DNA from: Chitinophagales bacterium
GTDB taxonomy: Bacteria > Bacteroidota > Bacteroidia > Chitinophagales > UBA2359
Direction of reading: 5' to 3'
DNA length: 64,000 nucleotides
Assembly (NCBI GenBank): GCA_041392475.1
Contig: JAWKLZ010000003.1
Span: 1,261,501-1,325,500 of the forward strand
Shown here: positions 1 to 9,182 of the stretch, in pieces
Numbering within the stretch: the first letter of the stretch is position 1
Layout of the letters: every line of letters begins with the position of its first letter
The notes under the pieces: model-generated
Seen by the model: only the letters and a program-made list of their open reading frames with translations
Databases searched by the model: none
What the model was told of the DNA's origin: nothing
Position numbers and translations under genes: made by a program

Positions 1-8
1 ACACACTT

Positions 9-899
9 ATGAGAAACAAATTGATAAGACTCCTTTTGGCAGTTATGGCTTTTGGGAGTTTGATGCTGCAATTGCAGGCGCAGGAGGCTGATTATATACC
101 TTTTCCAAAAGAAGGGGCTGTTTGGCATGTTGCAGGTGGAGGCCATATCAATAGTGCTTTTATTAGTTATGGAGTAGTTGGAGATACCCTAATTAACGAT
201 ATTTTATATGCTAAAATGTACGTGTCACCTACTTTCGATTTTGATATCAGCAACAGTGAATATTTGACTGCTTATCGAGAAAATGAACAAAAACAAGTTT
301 GGGGTATACCTGTAGGCGCAACAGACGAACGATTGATGTATGATTTTTCTTTGCAGAGCGGAGAATCTACTACTGTTTATAATTTCGTATTTGGAGAGTA
401 TCAGTATGTAGTTGTTGATTTTATTCGTTTAGAAACCTACATCGGAATAGAAAGGAAAGTATTTGAATTAGATGGATATGTTTGGTATGAAGGAATTGGC
501 AGTGAATTTGGTCCATTAAGAAATACAGCTTTTGTTATAGATGCTACCCAGATTGTAACTTGTGTAGAAGAAAATGATGCCTTAGTTTTTCAAAGCCCAT
601 TCGCCATAGAGTGTGATAGTTTGCCTTTGGCGATTGACGATGTACATAGGGCGGATTTATCGGTAAATATTTATCCATCTATTCTTAAATCCAATGACTT
701 ACTCAACATCAATTTGTCGGAATACTACAATCACTCCCAAACCTTATTCATCACTAATTATACAGGAAAAGTGGTGTATCAAGTTTCTTTTTCAACTCAA
801 ACACTTTCAATACCCATTTCTTTACCCAAAGGCAGCTATTTTGTTTATTCGAAAAGTGATGCTTTTGTTAGTAAGCCTGTTAGGATATTTATTTTTTAA
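9..899 (+). CDS. Secreted protein with T9SS-type C-terminal domain
   Basis: A 296-residue protein of unknown function. Residues 1-24 form a signal peptide (MRNKLIRLLLAVMAFGSL, then LQAQ before the likely cleavage site). The middle part is unrecognised and rich in Tyr, Val and Phe. The last 75 or so residues begin SVNIYPSILKSND and end with KGSYFVYSK and PVRIFIF. This is the layout of the T9SS type A sorting domain, which sends proteins through the type IX secretion system for release or surface attachment. The next T9SS cargo gene starts 20 bases downstream on the same strand, so the two may be co-transcribed. The sequence upstream of the start lies outside the window. The sorting call is firm; no enzymatic function can be named. 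Confidence 0.8.
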   Translation: MRNKLIRLLLAVMAFGSLMLQLQAQEADYIPFPKEGAVWHVAGGGHINSAFISYGVVGDTLINDILYAKMYVSPTFDFDISNSEYLTAYRENEQKQVWGIPVGATDERLMYDFSLQSGESTTVYNFVFGEYQYVVVDFIRLETYIGIERKVFELDGYVWYEGIGSEFGPLRNTAFVIDATQIVTCVEENDALVFQSPFAIECDSLPLAIDDVHRADLSVNIYPSILKSNDLLNINLSEYYNHSQTLFITNYTGKVVYQVSFSTQTLSIPISLPKGSYFVYSKSDAFVSKPVRIFIF

Positions 900-918
900 C
901 TAATTAAATTACAATGAA

Positions 919-3900
919 ATGAAAAAAATATTATTATTAGTTACTCTTTTTCTATTAACATTTTCTATTAACATTTATGCTCAAAATCAAGAGTCATTTG
1001 AATGTGTATTTTTGAATAATAATGGAAGTAATGGAATTCCTAAAACACACTACCAGTGCGGTACAAATGCAAATAATTTTATTAATAACATAAACGGTAT
1101 TACAGATGTAGATAGATTATTCTATGGAAATCTCAATAGTTGGGTTCCTGATAATAATACTGCTATTCGTACAGCACCTGTAAAAACCATTCGTTTGGCG
1201 TTTCATATTTTTCAACCTACTACGCCTGACCCAAATTATTTTTTGAATACACAGGTAACCGTAGATTTTATGAATAATGTTGTTGCATATATAAATAATA
1301 CAAGGTACACTTGCGGCTGGCAATCATCATGTGAACCCTCGGATCCTGTATTGGCTCCTACTCAAGAATTACCTAATTTCGACTCAAAGATTATGTTTGA
1401 CTTAGGAAGCCCTGGAGAAGAAAGAATATTTTTCTATCAAGATGATATATTAAATCAATCAACTATTTCAAGTACAGCGTGTTTTAACCATATTGCACAA
1501 AATAACCCTAATTTCGACATAGATGCCCACTTAAATGTATTTTGGACTCAAGGTACTTATATGACATCAGGCGGTGGAGCAGCAGGTGGGTTAACAGGTG
1601 GAGAGTCATTTAGTAATTTAGCAACTAGGGCATTTATTTTCATGTTTACTAATGAAAGCCATGTTAGTTTAGCATCGTTGGCTCATGAACTTGGTCATAC
1701 TTTAGACTTAAATCATACTTATTTAGGGGGTGGGGCAAGTGCAATTTGTGATAATAATGATGTTGATTATTTAAGTGACATATTCAGTTCCCCTTTATCT
1801 TGCCCACATGTAGATGCAAATTGGGATACATTTGATGCTTTTAGTAGTCCCACAGATAATGTAACGAATAATTTAATGGGACAATGGGCTGGCAACCATT
1901 ACATCTCTCCCATGCAAGCAGGAAAAATGCACCGAGCATTGGCTTTTTCCAATATGAGAAATTATGTAGATGGTTGTCCTTACTCCAATGTTCCATTGGA
2001 GATTACAAAAGACGAAACATGGAGTTTTGACATTCGACTATACAGAGATATTATAGTTCGTTCTGGAAACACTTTGACTGTTACCTGCTCCGTTCGCCTC
2101 CCTGATAATGCAACAGTGGTTGTCGAACGAGGCGCAAAACTCATCTTAGATGGCGGAAGCATCACCAACGCTTGCGAACCCGACCCTGCCAACGGTATCA
2201 CAGGAATGTGGGGCGGCATACAGGTATGGGGAAATGCAGCCAATCCGCACTGGAATGGAAACGGACAGCCCATTAGCCCTGCCGAACTATTGGCAACCAA
2301 TGCAAGCAGCTATCCACAAGCACTGACCGACCATGGAGTCGTTGTATTGACCAATGGCGCACGATTGGAAAACGCAGTGACGGCTATTTCTACCAAAAAC
2401 GCCAATCAAGATCCTTCTTTTCATGGAGGAATCGTTTATGCAGAAGACAGCGAGTTTTTGAACAATGGTCGAGCAGTGGAGTTTTTGCAGTTTGGGCCTG
2501 GTGCTTATCCCTTCAACGCCAGTCGGTTTGAGAACTGTACCTTCCATGTAGATCAAGATTACCACCGAGTAGGGGACTATAGGTTCGTAACTATATGGGA
2601 TGTGCAATGGGAACAACCCGATCTCAATGCAGTCAATCCTGTATTTACTTTCAATGATTGCCTATTTGAAAGCCCTTTCAATCCTTGGGATGTTGCCAAT
2701 GGCAAAGTTGCAATGACACATAGAGCCTTGTATGCTTTACACGCAGAGGATGCCCAGTTTTATGTAAACAGCAGCCGTTTTATATGGATGGAGATAGGAG
2801 TAGATGCTTGGGGAACGCCCAACCTCTTTAGAGATGTATGGGTGATAGGTGATAACGATTTGACGAACTACGATTTCCACGAAAACCTGTTGGGTATCCA
2901 CATCAATGGTTTCTTTGAAGCGGACATTCACCATACATCATTCTTAGGACTAACAGAATCCAGTACCAATCAATTGGTATCATCGGGTATCTATTGTTTT
3001 GGAGATGATTTATTCGACATTTACGACAACAATTTCCAAAACCTTCATGGAGGTATCTTTTCTGCACGTAGTCAAGGACTTCCAAACGATATTTGGGGAA
3101 ATACAGTTAGAGATGGCAACTTTGCCATCAGTGCTTTGGGCGACAACAATGGTCTTTTAATTACCTGCAACGATATGGACAGAATGAATTTCGACATTGC
3201 AGTTTTAAACGACGGAATGTTTGGTTCTATCAATCCCGTTCAAGGGGGCGGACCTGCTCCTGACGGTTCAGCAGATGCAACCATTGCGGGGAATTTATTC
3301 TCCGATTTTGTAACCTGTCCTTTTCCCGATACCCATGTCACCAATGCCAACAATGAAGACAATGCCTATTTTAGGTATATTTTCAGCACAGACAATCTGA
3401 GGTGGGTGCCGAGATGTATTACCGACCAAACTTTCCACCCTGTATTCAATTTACAATCCAACATTATTCTTCCAAATGAGGCCAATAGTTACAATGCTTG
3501 TAATCCAAATGGTGGGGGCGGTAGTCCACAAGGAGGTCTTCCTATGGGTTTTTACAATCCTTGTACCGATAAACCTTGTTTGGCAGAAATGGCAACGTAT
3601 ATCAATGCCGAAGAACAGCCTTTGAAGGATGGAGATGCTCAAAGTCTGAAAGATGCCATCAACAATGCACCTACAAGTGCTGCTACCAAAGCGGCATTGT
3701 TGAATGAAAGTCCTTATCTTTCGGATGAAGTGCTGACAATGGTGGTCAATCAAACAGCTATGGCAGAAAACGATGCCAAAGATGTGTTGATAGCCAATGC
3801 ACCTCTAAGTCCGTCTGTATGGACAGCAATTGACGACCGACAGCCCACTTTTAGCAGCACTACTATCACAGCAATTCAACAGGCTGCCGACCCGAGAAGC

Positions 3901-4635
3901 CTTTCAACTCGTCAAGTATTGCAAGATTGGATAGCTACTGTAGCCCACAAACGCAATACTGCCCTCTACGATATGTTGGAAGGTCATGTCCAAACGGACA
4001 ATTGGACGGCAGCATTGGATTTGTTGCAGTATGAAACGACGGATGAGGCCCATCAATTATCGGTTCGTTTGCATTTGGCAAACAACGACATCAGCAGTGC
4101 TGCAAACCTTTTGAATGTCATGCACAGTAATACTTTGGAGAATACTTACTTCAAAGACTTGCAAAACCTCTACATTGCTTTGCAGCAAAATGGCAAAACC
4201 TATTTTGACATGACGGCTGCGGAGGAAACAATGGTGCGAAACATCGCCAACTCCAATACCAAAGCTGCTGCAAAAGCGAGAAGTATTTTGACTTTGGTGA
4301 CAGGCGAAACTTTTGCCTTGTTTATTCCGAGCCTGCCCAATGCTTCGAGCAAGCACTTCAATGGTATATGGGAAAGCCAACAGCGACTATTGACCCTTCA
4401 ACCGAATCCAAATCGAGGAACAACTTTACTTCAATTGACCGAAGGATTGGTAGGTGAGCAAATCGAAGTAGTCATTTACGACCTTCAAGGCAAACAATGG
4501 CAAACACACCGATTTGAACCGAATCAACAAAAACAATGGCTGACGACAAACGATTTGCCCGAAGGCATGTATATTTGTGTACTGAAAGTCAATGGAGAAC
4601 AGAAAGAACAAGTCAAAATGGTGGTCTTGAAATAA
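919..4635 (+). CDS. Secreted zincin metalloprotease fused to beta-helix region and T9SS domain
   Basis: A 1238-residue modular exported protein. Residues 1-21 are a signal peptide ending IYAQ. Around residue 256 lies HELGHTLDLNH, a metzincin-like zinc site, followed near residue 320 by NNLMGQW, a plausible Met-turn. The usual Gly of HExxHxxGxxH is Asp here. From about residue 355 to 870 the sequence has parallel-beta-helix character, with repeated short strands and many Asn and Gly (NNGRAVEFLQF, DNNFQNLHGGIFSA). An Ala-rich helical region follows (about 890-1140). The end is a T9SS type A domain (LQPNPNRGTTLLQL to LPEGMYICVLKV). It probably acts outside the cell on proteins or matrix. Domain boundaries are estimated by eye. 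The protease class is moderately sure; its substrate is unknown. Confidence 0.8.
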   Translation: MKKILLLVTLFLLTFSINIYAQNQESFECVFLNNNGSNGIPKTHYQCGTNANNFINNINGITDVDRLFYGNLNSWVPDNNTAIRTAPVKTIRLAFHIFQPTTPDPNYFLNTQVTVDFMNNVVAYINNTRYTCGWQSSCEPSDPVLAPTQELPNFDSKIMFDLGSPGEERIFFYQDDILNQSTISSTACFNHIAQNNPNFDIDAHLNVFWTQGTYMTSGGGAAGGLTGGESFSNLATRAFIFMFTNESHVSLASLAHELGHTLDLNHTYLGGGASAICDNNDVDYLSDIFSSPLSCPHVDANWDTFDAFSSPTDNVTNNLMGQWAGNHYISPMQAGKMHRALAFSNMRNYVDGCPYSNVPLEITKDETWSFDIRLYRDIIVRSGNTLTVTCSVRLPDNATVVVERGAKLILDGGSITNACEPDPANGITGMWGGIQVWGNAANPHWNGNGQPISPAELLATNASSYPQALTDHGVVVLTNGARLENAVTAISTKNANQDPSFHGGIVYAEDSEFLNNGRAVEFLQFGPGAYPFNASRFENCTFHVDQDYHRVGDYRFVTIWDVQWEQPDLNAVNPVFTFNDCLFESPFNPWDVANGKVAMTHRALYALHAEDAQFYVNSSRFIWMEIGVDAWGTPNLFRDVWVIGDNDLTNYDFHENLLGIHINGFFEADIHHTSFLGLTESSTNQLVSSGIYCFGDDLFDIYDNNFQNLHGGIFSARSQGLPNDIWGNTVRDGNFAISALGDNNGLLITCNDMDRMNFDIAVLNDGMFGSINPVQGGGPAPDGSADATIAGNLFSDFVTCPFPDTHVTNANNEDNAYFRYIFSTDNLRWVPRCITDQTFHPVFNLQSNIILPNEANSYNACNPNGGGGSPQGGLPMGFYNPCTDKPCLAEMATYINAEEQPLKDGDAQSLKDAINNAPTSAATKAALLNESPYLSDEVLTMVVNQTAMAENDAKDVLIANAPLSPSVWTAIDDRQPTFSSTTITAIQQAADPRSLSTRQVLQDWIATVAHKRNTALYDMLEGHVQTDNWTAALDLLQYETTDEAHQLSVRLHLANNDISSAANLLNVMHSNTLENTYFKDLQNLYIALQQNGKTYFDMTAAEETMVRNIANSNTKAAAKARSILTLVTGETFALFIPSLPNASSKHFNGIWESQQRLLTLQPNPNRGTTLLQLTEGLVGEQIEVVIYDLQGKQWQTHRFEPNQQKQWLTTNDLPEGMYICVLKVNGEQKEQVKMVVLK

Positions 4636-4653
4636 TACCTTCTTTTTACTTAA

Positions 4654-4759
4654 AAAACACCTATTGGGTTTTGTTAAATCTATTTTGGATAATTTGCTCA
4701 ATAACGTAGGGTTTCGAAACCCTACGTTATTGAGCAAATTAAAGTCCAATGGGTGTTTT
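4654..4759. terminator. Long palindrome, probable bidirectional terminator or palindromic element
   Basis: The core, 4691-4740, is a perfect 50-bp palindrome with no spacer, centred on GTTTCGAAAC. An outer pair of arms (4654-4667 and 4746-4759, one mismatch) encloses it. The whole lies between two T9SS genes. T-rich sequence follows on one side and A-rich sequence precedes on the other, so it could stop transcription in either direction. It is unusually long and exact for a simple terminator. Confidence 0.6.
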
Positions 4760-4801
4760 GTTTTTTGTAAACCTTTTTTTTGACTCAATAAATGTAAAGC
4801 C

Positions 4802-6448
4802 GTGATTAATAAAGTTTTGTTTTGTATATATATTATTTTACTTTCTTTTCCTACAATTTCTGCTCAAGTAAATACTTTCTCCAATATCATTGATGTTACA
4901 GGCCCTGGTGGCTTTTTTACAGATTTACCAGAACAAGTGGTTTGTTTGAAAAGTGGTGATTTTATGATACTGACCCAAAGTCGTTATCCCGATGAAATAC
5001 ATAATCTTGTGGGGGGAATCTCCTTGACAAAAATAGATACAGAAGGAGAGTTGATTTGGAAAAAACTCTATAAATCCCCTACTCCACCTTTATCCCTTCT
5101 TCCTGCTAATTGGGGTTTATTGCCTTTACAAGATGGAGGATTTATGATGGCAGGGAGTAGCTATACCGAAACAACCAATGAGGATATGTTTTTGATGCGA
5201 TTGGATTCTGCGGGCAATGAATTGTGGTTCAAACGGTATGGAGGAAGTCAATGGGAAAGAGGAAGAACATCGGGTATTTTGCAGGGGGAGGACGGAAATA
5301 TTCTTTTTTTGGCAGAAAAAGGGATTTACAACGATTTGCCTACTTGGGATATATACTTGGTCAACTTTGACAAAAATGGGAAAATGATTTGGGAAAAAAC
5401 GTATGGAGGAGACCAATTTGAAAGGAGCGTAGGATTTGAATTTGACAAAGATGGAGGTTTGTTGATTGGTGGACACAGCCGCAGTGCACCTGCCGAAATC
5501 AATGGAGATGGCATTTTGATTAAAACGGACAGTGAGGGAAATGTGCTTTGGCAGAAACTATTTGGAGGTAGTAGAGAAGAAGGAGCAGTACAGGCTCAAG
5601 CTACTCACACCAGAGAAGGATATATAGCGACCGTTTATATAGATACAACTTTGGTGGAAAACCAAGAACCCAAAACCGTGCATTTTACTTATGGCTTGGA
5701 TGCTCAGGGTGATATTATTTGGGAACGTCATTTTGCTTCCCAAAAATTCAAAGCCCCCGATGATTTTGTAGAATTGGAAGATGGCAGCATTATCATCGTG
5801 GGCTTTGATGAAAATGTGCCTCAAATCCCCGATGAAGACAATATTTACAACATCCGAGAATCTTATGGATGGATGGCAAAATTGAGTTCGGAGGGCGAAT
5901 TGTTGTGGGAAAAACACTTTTATGACGACCGAGCGATTACCCCTGTGATGGGTTTTAGAGATGTGGAACTGACCCTTGATGGAGGTTTGATCATGACAGG
6001 ACAGATTTGGAACCGAAACGAGGTATATGTAGAAGAGTTGGACAGTTTGTTTGTCATTTTCAACCGAGATATATGGGTGGTCAAAACCGATTTAGATGGC
6101 TGTATGTATCCTGATTGTGGTGACAATGATGTTGTATATGTCGACATTCCCGACCTTTCCCCTTCGGTTCTTACCGCTTCCGAAGTTCCTCTTTTTCAGG
6201 TATTTCCCAATCCTACTCGACACCAAACACAGTTGTATTTTCCCAACACGAATCTATTGAAAGGGAAAGAAGTGGTGTTGGAAGTGTTTGATTTGCAGGG
6301 GCGTTTGGTTTTTGAACAAGAACTGCTAGGTGGAAAGGAACGCTCTTTTTGGGAATTGGCCGTTTCGGATTGGAGGCGAGGAATGTATGTGCTGCAATTG
6401 AAGGTCGAAGGGGAAGTAGCAGCGACGCAGCGATTGGTGGTGGAATAG
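4802..6448 (+). CDS. Secreted beta-propeller-like protein with T9SS domain
   Basis: A 548-residue exported protein that appears to start at GTG (no in-frame ATG precedes the signal peptide MINKVLFCIYIILLSFPTISA). The body carries repeats of about 45-60 residues of the type 'GDFMILTQS...D..G.LIWKK.YGG', such as GGSQWERGRTSGI and GGDQFERSVGFEF. These are characteristic of a large Bacteroidota family predicted to fold as beta-propellers. The C-terminus is a canonical T9SS type A domain (VFPNPTRHQTQLYF, VFDLQGRLVF, RRGMYVLQL). It is probably a cell-surface or released protein; the ligand is unknown. It lies downstream of a strong palindrome, so it likely has its own promoter. Confidence 0.8.
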   Translation: MINKVLFCIYIILLSFPTISAQVNTFSNIIDVTGPGGFFTDLPEQVVCLKSGDFMILTQSRYPDEIHNLVGGISLTKIDTEGELIWKKLYKSPTPPLSLLPANWGLLPLQDGGFMMAGSSYTETTNEDMFLMRLDSAGNELWFKRYGGSQWERGRTSGILQGEDGNILFLAEKGIYNDLPTWDIYLVNFDKNGKMIWEKTYGGDQFERSVGFEFDKDGGLLIGGHSRSAPAEINGDGILIKTDSEGNVLWQKLFGGSREEGAVQAQATHTREGYIATVYIDTTLVENQEPKTVHFTYGLDAQGDIIWERHFASQKFKAPDDFVELEDGSIIIVGFDENVPQIPDEDNIYNIRESYGWMAKLSSEGELLWEKHFYDDRAITPVMGFRDVELTLDGGLIMTGQIWNRNEVYVEELDSLFVIFNRDIWVVKTDLDGCMYPDCGDNDVVYVDIPDLSPSVLTASEVPLFQVFPNPTRHQTQLYFPNTNLLKGKEVVLEVFDLQGRLVFEQELLGGKERSFWELAVSDWRRGMYVLQLKVEGEVAATQRLVVE

Positions 6449-6495
6449 GTGGTCGACTTAGAATTTTAGGCTACAAAAGTTTACAAAATTTTTGG

Positions 6496-6634
6496 GTTCT
6501 TTGACAATTTTTGGAAGGGCTACAGACTTCGGAAGTTTCATTTTATAAGAGATTAATTTTTAGCGAAATAGTTTGTTAATTTTTTAAACGGCAAACTTCC
6601 GAAGTCTCAAATCACAGATTTTGTCAAAGAACCA
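6496..6634 (+). mobile_element. MITE-like element, copy A
   Basis: A 139-bp non-coding element bounded by 13-bp inverted terminal repeats starting GGTTCTTTGACAA. Inside is a second perfect inverted pair, AGACTTCGGAAGTTT at 6525-6539 and its complement at 6594-6608. It is flanked by an imperfect 8-bp direct repeat (AATTTTTG at 6488-6495, AACTTTTG at 6635-6642), as expected for a target duplication. Related copies are at 18570-18709 and 45896-46036, with a diverged relative at 14742-14824. No transposase is encoded. Confidence 0.8.
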
Positions 6635-6668
6635 ACTTTTGTGGTCTGTGTGCTAAAATTTTTTGTGT

Positions 6669-7847
6669 TCAATCCGCTTTTATCTCTCTCAGTTCCGTCT
6701 TTCTCTGATGGCTCACCTCTACTTCTTCCACTTGATTTGGGAGTTTAGAACTGATACCTTGTTGTACCTGTTCGGGTGAATAGCGATTGATGTCAAATTG
6801 CGGAATGTGCGTTCCCAAAACCCTACCATACGGTTTTAGGCTTTCGATATTGTCAAAAACCATTTTCATCACTGCAATGATTGGCACCGACAAAATCATG
6901 CCTGCAATGCCCCACAATGCACTACCAGCTAAAAGTGTGACAATCACCACCAAAGGATTCAAACTTACTTTTGTACCCATCACAAAAGGCGTAATAAAGT
7001 TCCCTTCCAAAAACTGGATAGTGCCATAAACTGCAATCACACCAATAGGAGCCCAAAAAGCATCGCCCGTCAGCAAGGCATAAAGCGCAGTAATAAAACC
7101 ACCCATAAACACGCCAAAATAGGGAATGATACACAACAAAGCACTCACGCAGCCAAAAAATACAGCATATTTAATTCCTACAATCAATAAACCAATGCTA
7201 TTGAGGGCTGCAATAATAAGAATGACCAAAAACAAACCACCTACATAGTTTTGTACCACACTTTTGATTTCACTCAAAATTTTCTCTGTCAAGGTCATTT
7301 TGTTGGCAGGAGAAATTTCGATGATGAAATTCCTGAAAATCTTGTGGTAGTAGGTCATAAAGAAAATGTAAATCGGAACAAGTGCAGCATAAAACAAAAT
7401 ATTGGTCGTAGTGCTAATCGTGCCTCGAACAATGGAGGTTCCTGTACTAAACAAATTGACCATATTATCCCTCAAAATATCCAATTGGCTTTCTGATGTG
7501 ATGGCAAATTTATCTTCAATAAAATCTTGAATATCAAGCAAAAGATTTTCAAACTTATTGATGAGGGTAGGAATTTCGGTGATGAAACTATTGAGCTGTG
7601 CGCCAATCAAAATGATAAGTAACACAATAATAGATATAACAATGAACATTGAACTGAAAATGGCCAAACCTTCTGGAAATCCTAATTTCTCAAACTTTTG
7701 TACGAGAGGGTAAATAGCGAAAGCAATGATACTCGCCAGAAGGATGGGTATAAAAATGGTGCTCCCCATATATAGTATCATAGTGAGGGCAAGAAAGCCA
7801 AGCATCAAGTTGGCAAAATGAGTTGACCAGTAAGTGCTTCTGTTCAT
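6669..7847 (-). CDS. AI-2E family transporter (YdiK/PerM-like)
   Basis: A multi-pass membrane protein of the AI-2E transporter family (PF01594), about 392 residues. Hydrophobic pairs lie near the N-terminus (LMLGFLALTMILYMG, IFIPILLASIIAFAIYPLV). A central soluble stretch follows, then the conserved block GVFMGGFITALYALLTGD and the family signature EGNFITPFVMGTKVSLNPL. Members exchange small molecules or ions (AI-2, Na+/H+ in some); the substrate here cannot be told. I chose ATG 7847 (MNRSTYW); an upstream ATG at 7883 would add 12 residues. The charged C-terminal tail (EVEVSHQRKTELREIKAD) is cytoplasmic by inference. It is monocistronic and divergent from prfA. Confidence 0.85.
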   Translation of the reverse strand: MNRSTYWSTHFANLMLGFLALTMILYMGSTIFIPILLASIIAFAIYPLVQKFEKLGFPEGLAIFSSMFIVISIIVLLIILIGAQLNSFITEIPTLINKFENLLLDIQDFIEDKFAITSESQLDILRDNMVNLFSTGTSIVRGTISTTTNILFYAALVPIYIFFMTYYHKIFRNFIIEISPANKMTLTEKILSEIKSVVQNYVGGLFLVILIIAALNSIGLLIVGIKYAVFFGCVSALLCIIPYFGVFMGGFITALYALLTGDAFWAPIGVIAVYGTIQFLEGNFITPFVMGTKVSLNPLVVIVTLLAGSALWGIAGMILSVPIIAVMKMVFDNIESLKPYGRVLGTHIPQFDINRYSPEQVQQGISSKLPNQVEEVEVSHQRKTELREIKAD

Positions 7848-7982
7848 AAATATAGGGTTAATAGAGAGATACAACCATTTCACCTCTCTGATACTATAAA
7901 GGTTTTTCTACTTAATTAGTTCATTTTATGCCTTCATAGTTTAATTAAGCAACAAAAATAGTGCTATAAGTCTTTAAATAAC

Positions 7983-7990
7983 TAATTTTG
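7983..7990 (+). promoter_or_regulatory. Putative -7 box of prfA promoter
   Basis: TAATTTTG matches the Bacteroidota -7 consensus TAnnTTTG and lies about 30 bases before the prfA start. No convincing -33 TTTG is seen. Confidence 0.4.
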
Positions 7991-8021
7991 TACCTGTTTA
8001 TTACTTCAAATAACAAAAACG

Positions 8022-9095
8022 ATGCTGGATAAATTACAAGCCATCAAACAGCGATGGGAAGATATTGGGCAACAGCTAATAGATCCCGAAGCCATGAATG
8101 ACATGAAGCGGTATGCTCAAATGGGGAAAGACTACAAAGAATTGCAGGTGTTTGTAGATGTGTATGAAAAATATAGTGATTTATTGAGTAATATTAAGAA
8201 TAACAAACAAATCATACAAACAACCGATGATCCAGAATTTAAAGAAATGGCCAAAATGGAGTTGGATGAATTGTTGGAAGAACAATCCAAAATGGACGAG
8301 GAAATCAAATATTTGCTCATTCCCAAAGACCCCGAAGACTCCAAAAATGCGGTACTTGAAATTCGTGCTGGAACAGGAGGTGATGAAGCGTCAATTTTTG
8401 CAGGAGATTTGTTTAGAATGTACCAACGGTACAGCGAAACAAAGGGTTGGAAACTGGATTTGGTCAGTTTGAGTGAAAACCAAATCGGAGGTTACAAAGA
8501 GATTGTCGCAAAAATAGATGGTGACAATGTATATGGCACACTCAAATACGAATCAGGTGTTCACCGTGTTCAGCGAGTTCCCGTCACTGAATCACAAGGA
8601 AGAGTACACACTTCGGCCGCATCCGTAGCCGTATTGCCTGAAGCCGATGAAGTAGATGTAGATGTCAATCCTGCCGATTTGAGGGTAGATACTTACAGGG
8701 CATCTGGAGCGGGTGGACAGCACGTAAACAAGACAGAATCAGCCGTTCGCATCACCCACATTCCCACAGGAATAGTGGTAGAATGTCAAGATGAACGTTC
8801 GCAAATGCGAAACCGTGAGAAAGCAATGGAAGTGTTGCGTACACGTATCTACGAGAGAGAATACCAAAAACACATGGATGCCATAGCAAGTGAGCGAAAA
8901 ACTTTGGTTTCGACAGGTGACCGTTCTGCAAAAATTCGCACCTACAATTATCCGCAAGGTCGAGTGACCGACCACCGAATCAAATTGACTTTATACAATT
9001 TAGATAGCATCATGAATGGTGATGTTCAGCATATTATTGACCAATTACAGATTGCAGAAAATGCAGAGAAATTGAAGTCAGGAGAATCTTTTTAA
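8022..9095 (+). CDS. prfA: Peptide chain release factor 1
   Basis: A 357-residue class I release factor that terminates translation at UAA and UAG. The GGQ catalytic motif, which triggers peptidyl-tRNA hydrolysis in the ribosomal peptidyl transferase centre, is at residues 231-233 (SGAGGQHVNKTES). The tripeptide at 187-189 is PVT in the RVPVTESQGR context, the RF1-type P-x-T codon-recognition motif; RF2 has SPF. Length and the N-terminal helical domain are normal for RF1. No frameshift site of the prfB type is present. It stands alone between the divergent AI-2E permease and serA. Confidence 0.97.
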   Translation: MLDKLQAIKQRWEDIGQQLIDPEAMNDMKRYAQMGKDYKELQVFVDVYEKYSDLLSNIKNNKQIIQTTDDPEFKEMAKMELDELLEEQSKMDEEIKYLLIPKDPEDSKNAVLEIRAGTGGDEASIFAGDLFRMYQRYSETKGWKLDLVSLSENQIGGYKEIVAKIDGDNVYGTLKYESGVHRVQRVPVTESQGRVHTSAASVAVLPEADEVDVDVNPADLRVDTYRASGAGGQHVNKTESAVRITHIPTGIVVECQDERSQMRNREKAMEVLRTRIYEREYQKHMDAIASERKTLVSTGDRSAKIRTYNYPQGRVTDHRIKLTLYNLDSIMNGDVQHIIDQLQIAENAEKLKSGESF

Positions 9096-9182
9096 TAATA
9101 TAGGTTGAAAACAAAAACGTAGAAGTTTCATTTTATAATTTTACAGCCTAAAACACAACAGTAAAAAAATCATTTAACGAAT

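Noticed and set aside
8227..8472. 81-codon frame overlapping prfA
   Set aside because: A shadow frame inside a conserved gene with Lys/Trp-rich nonsense composition.
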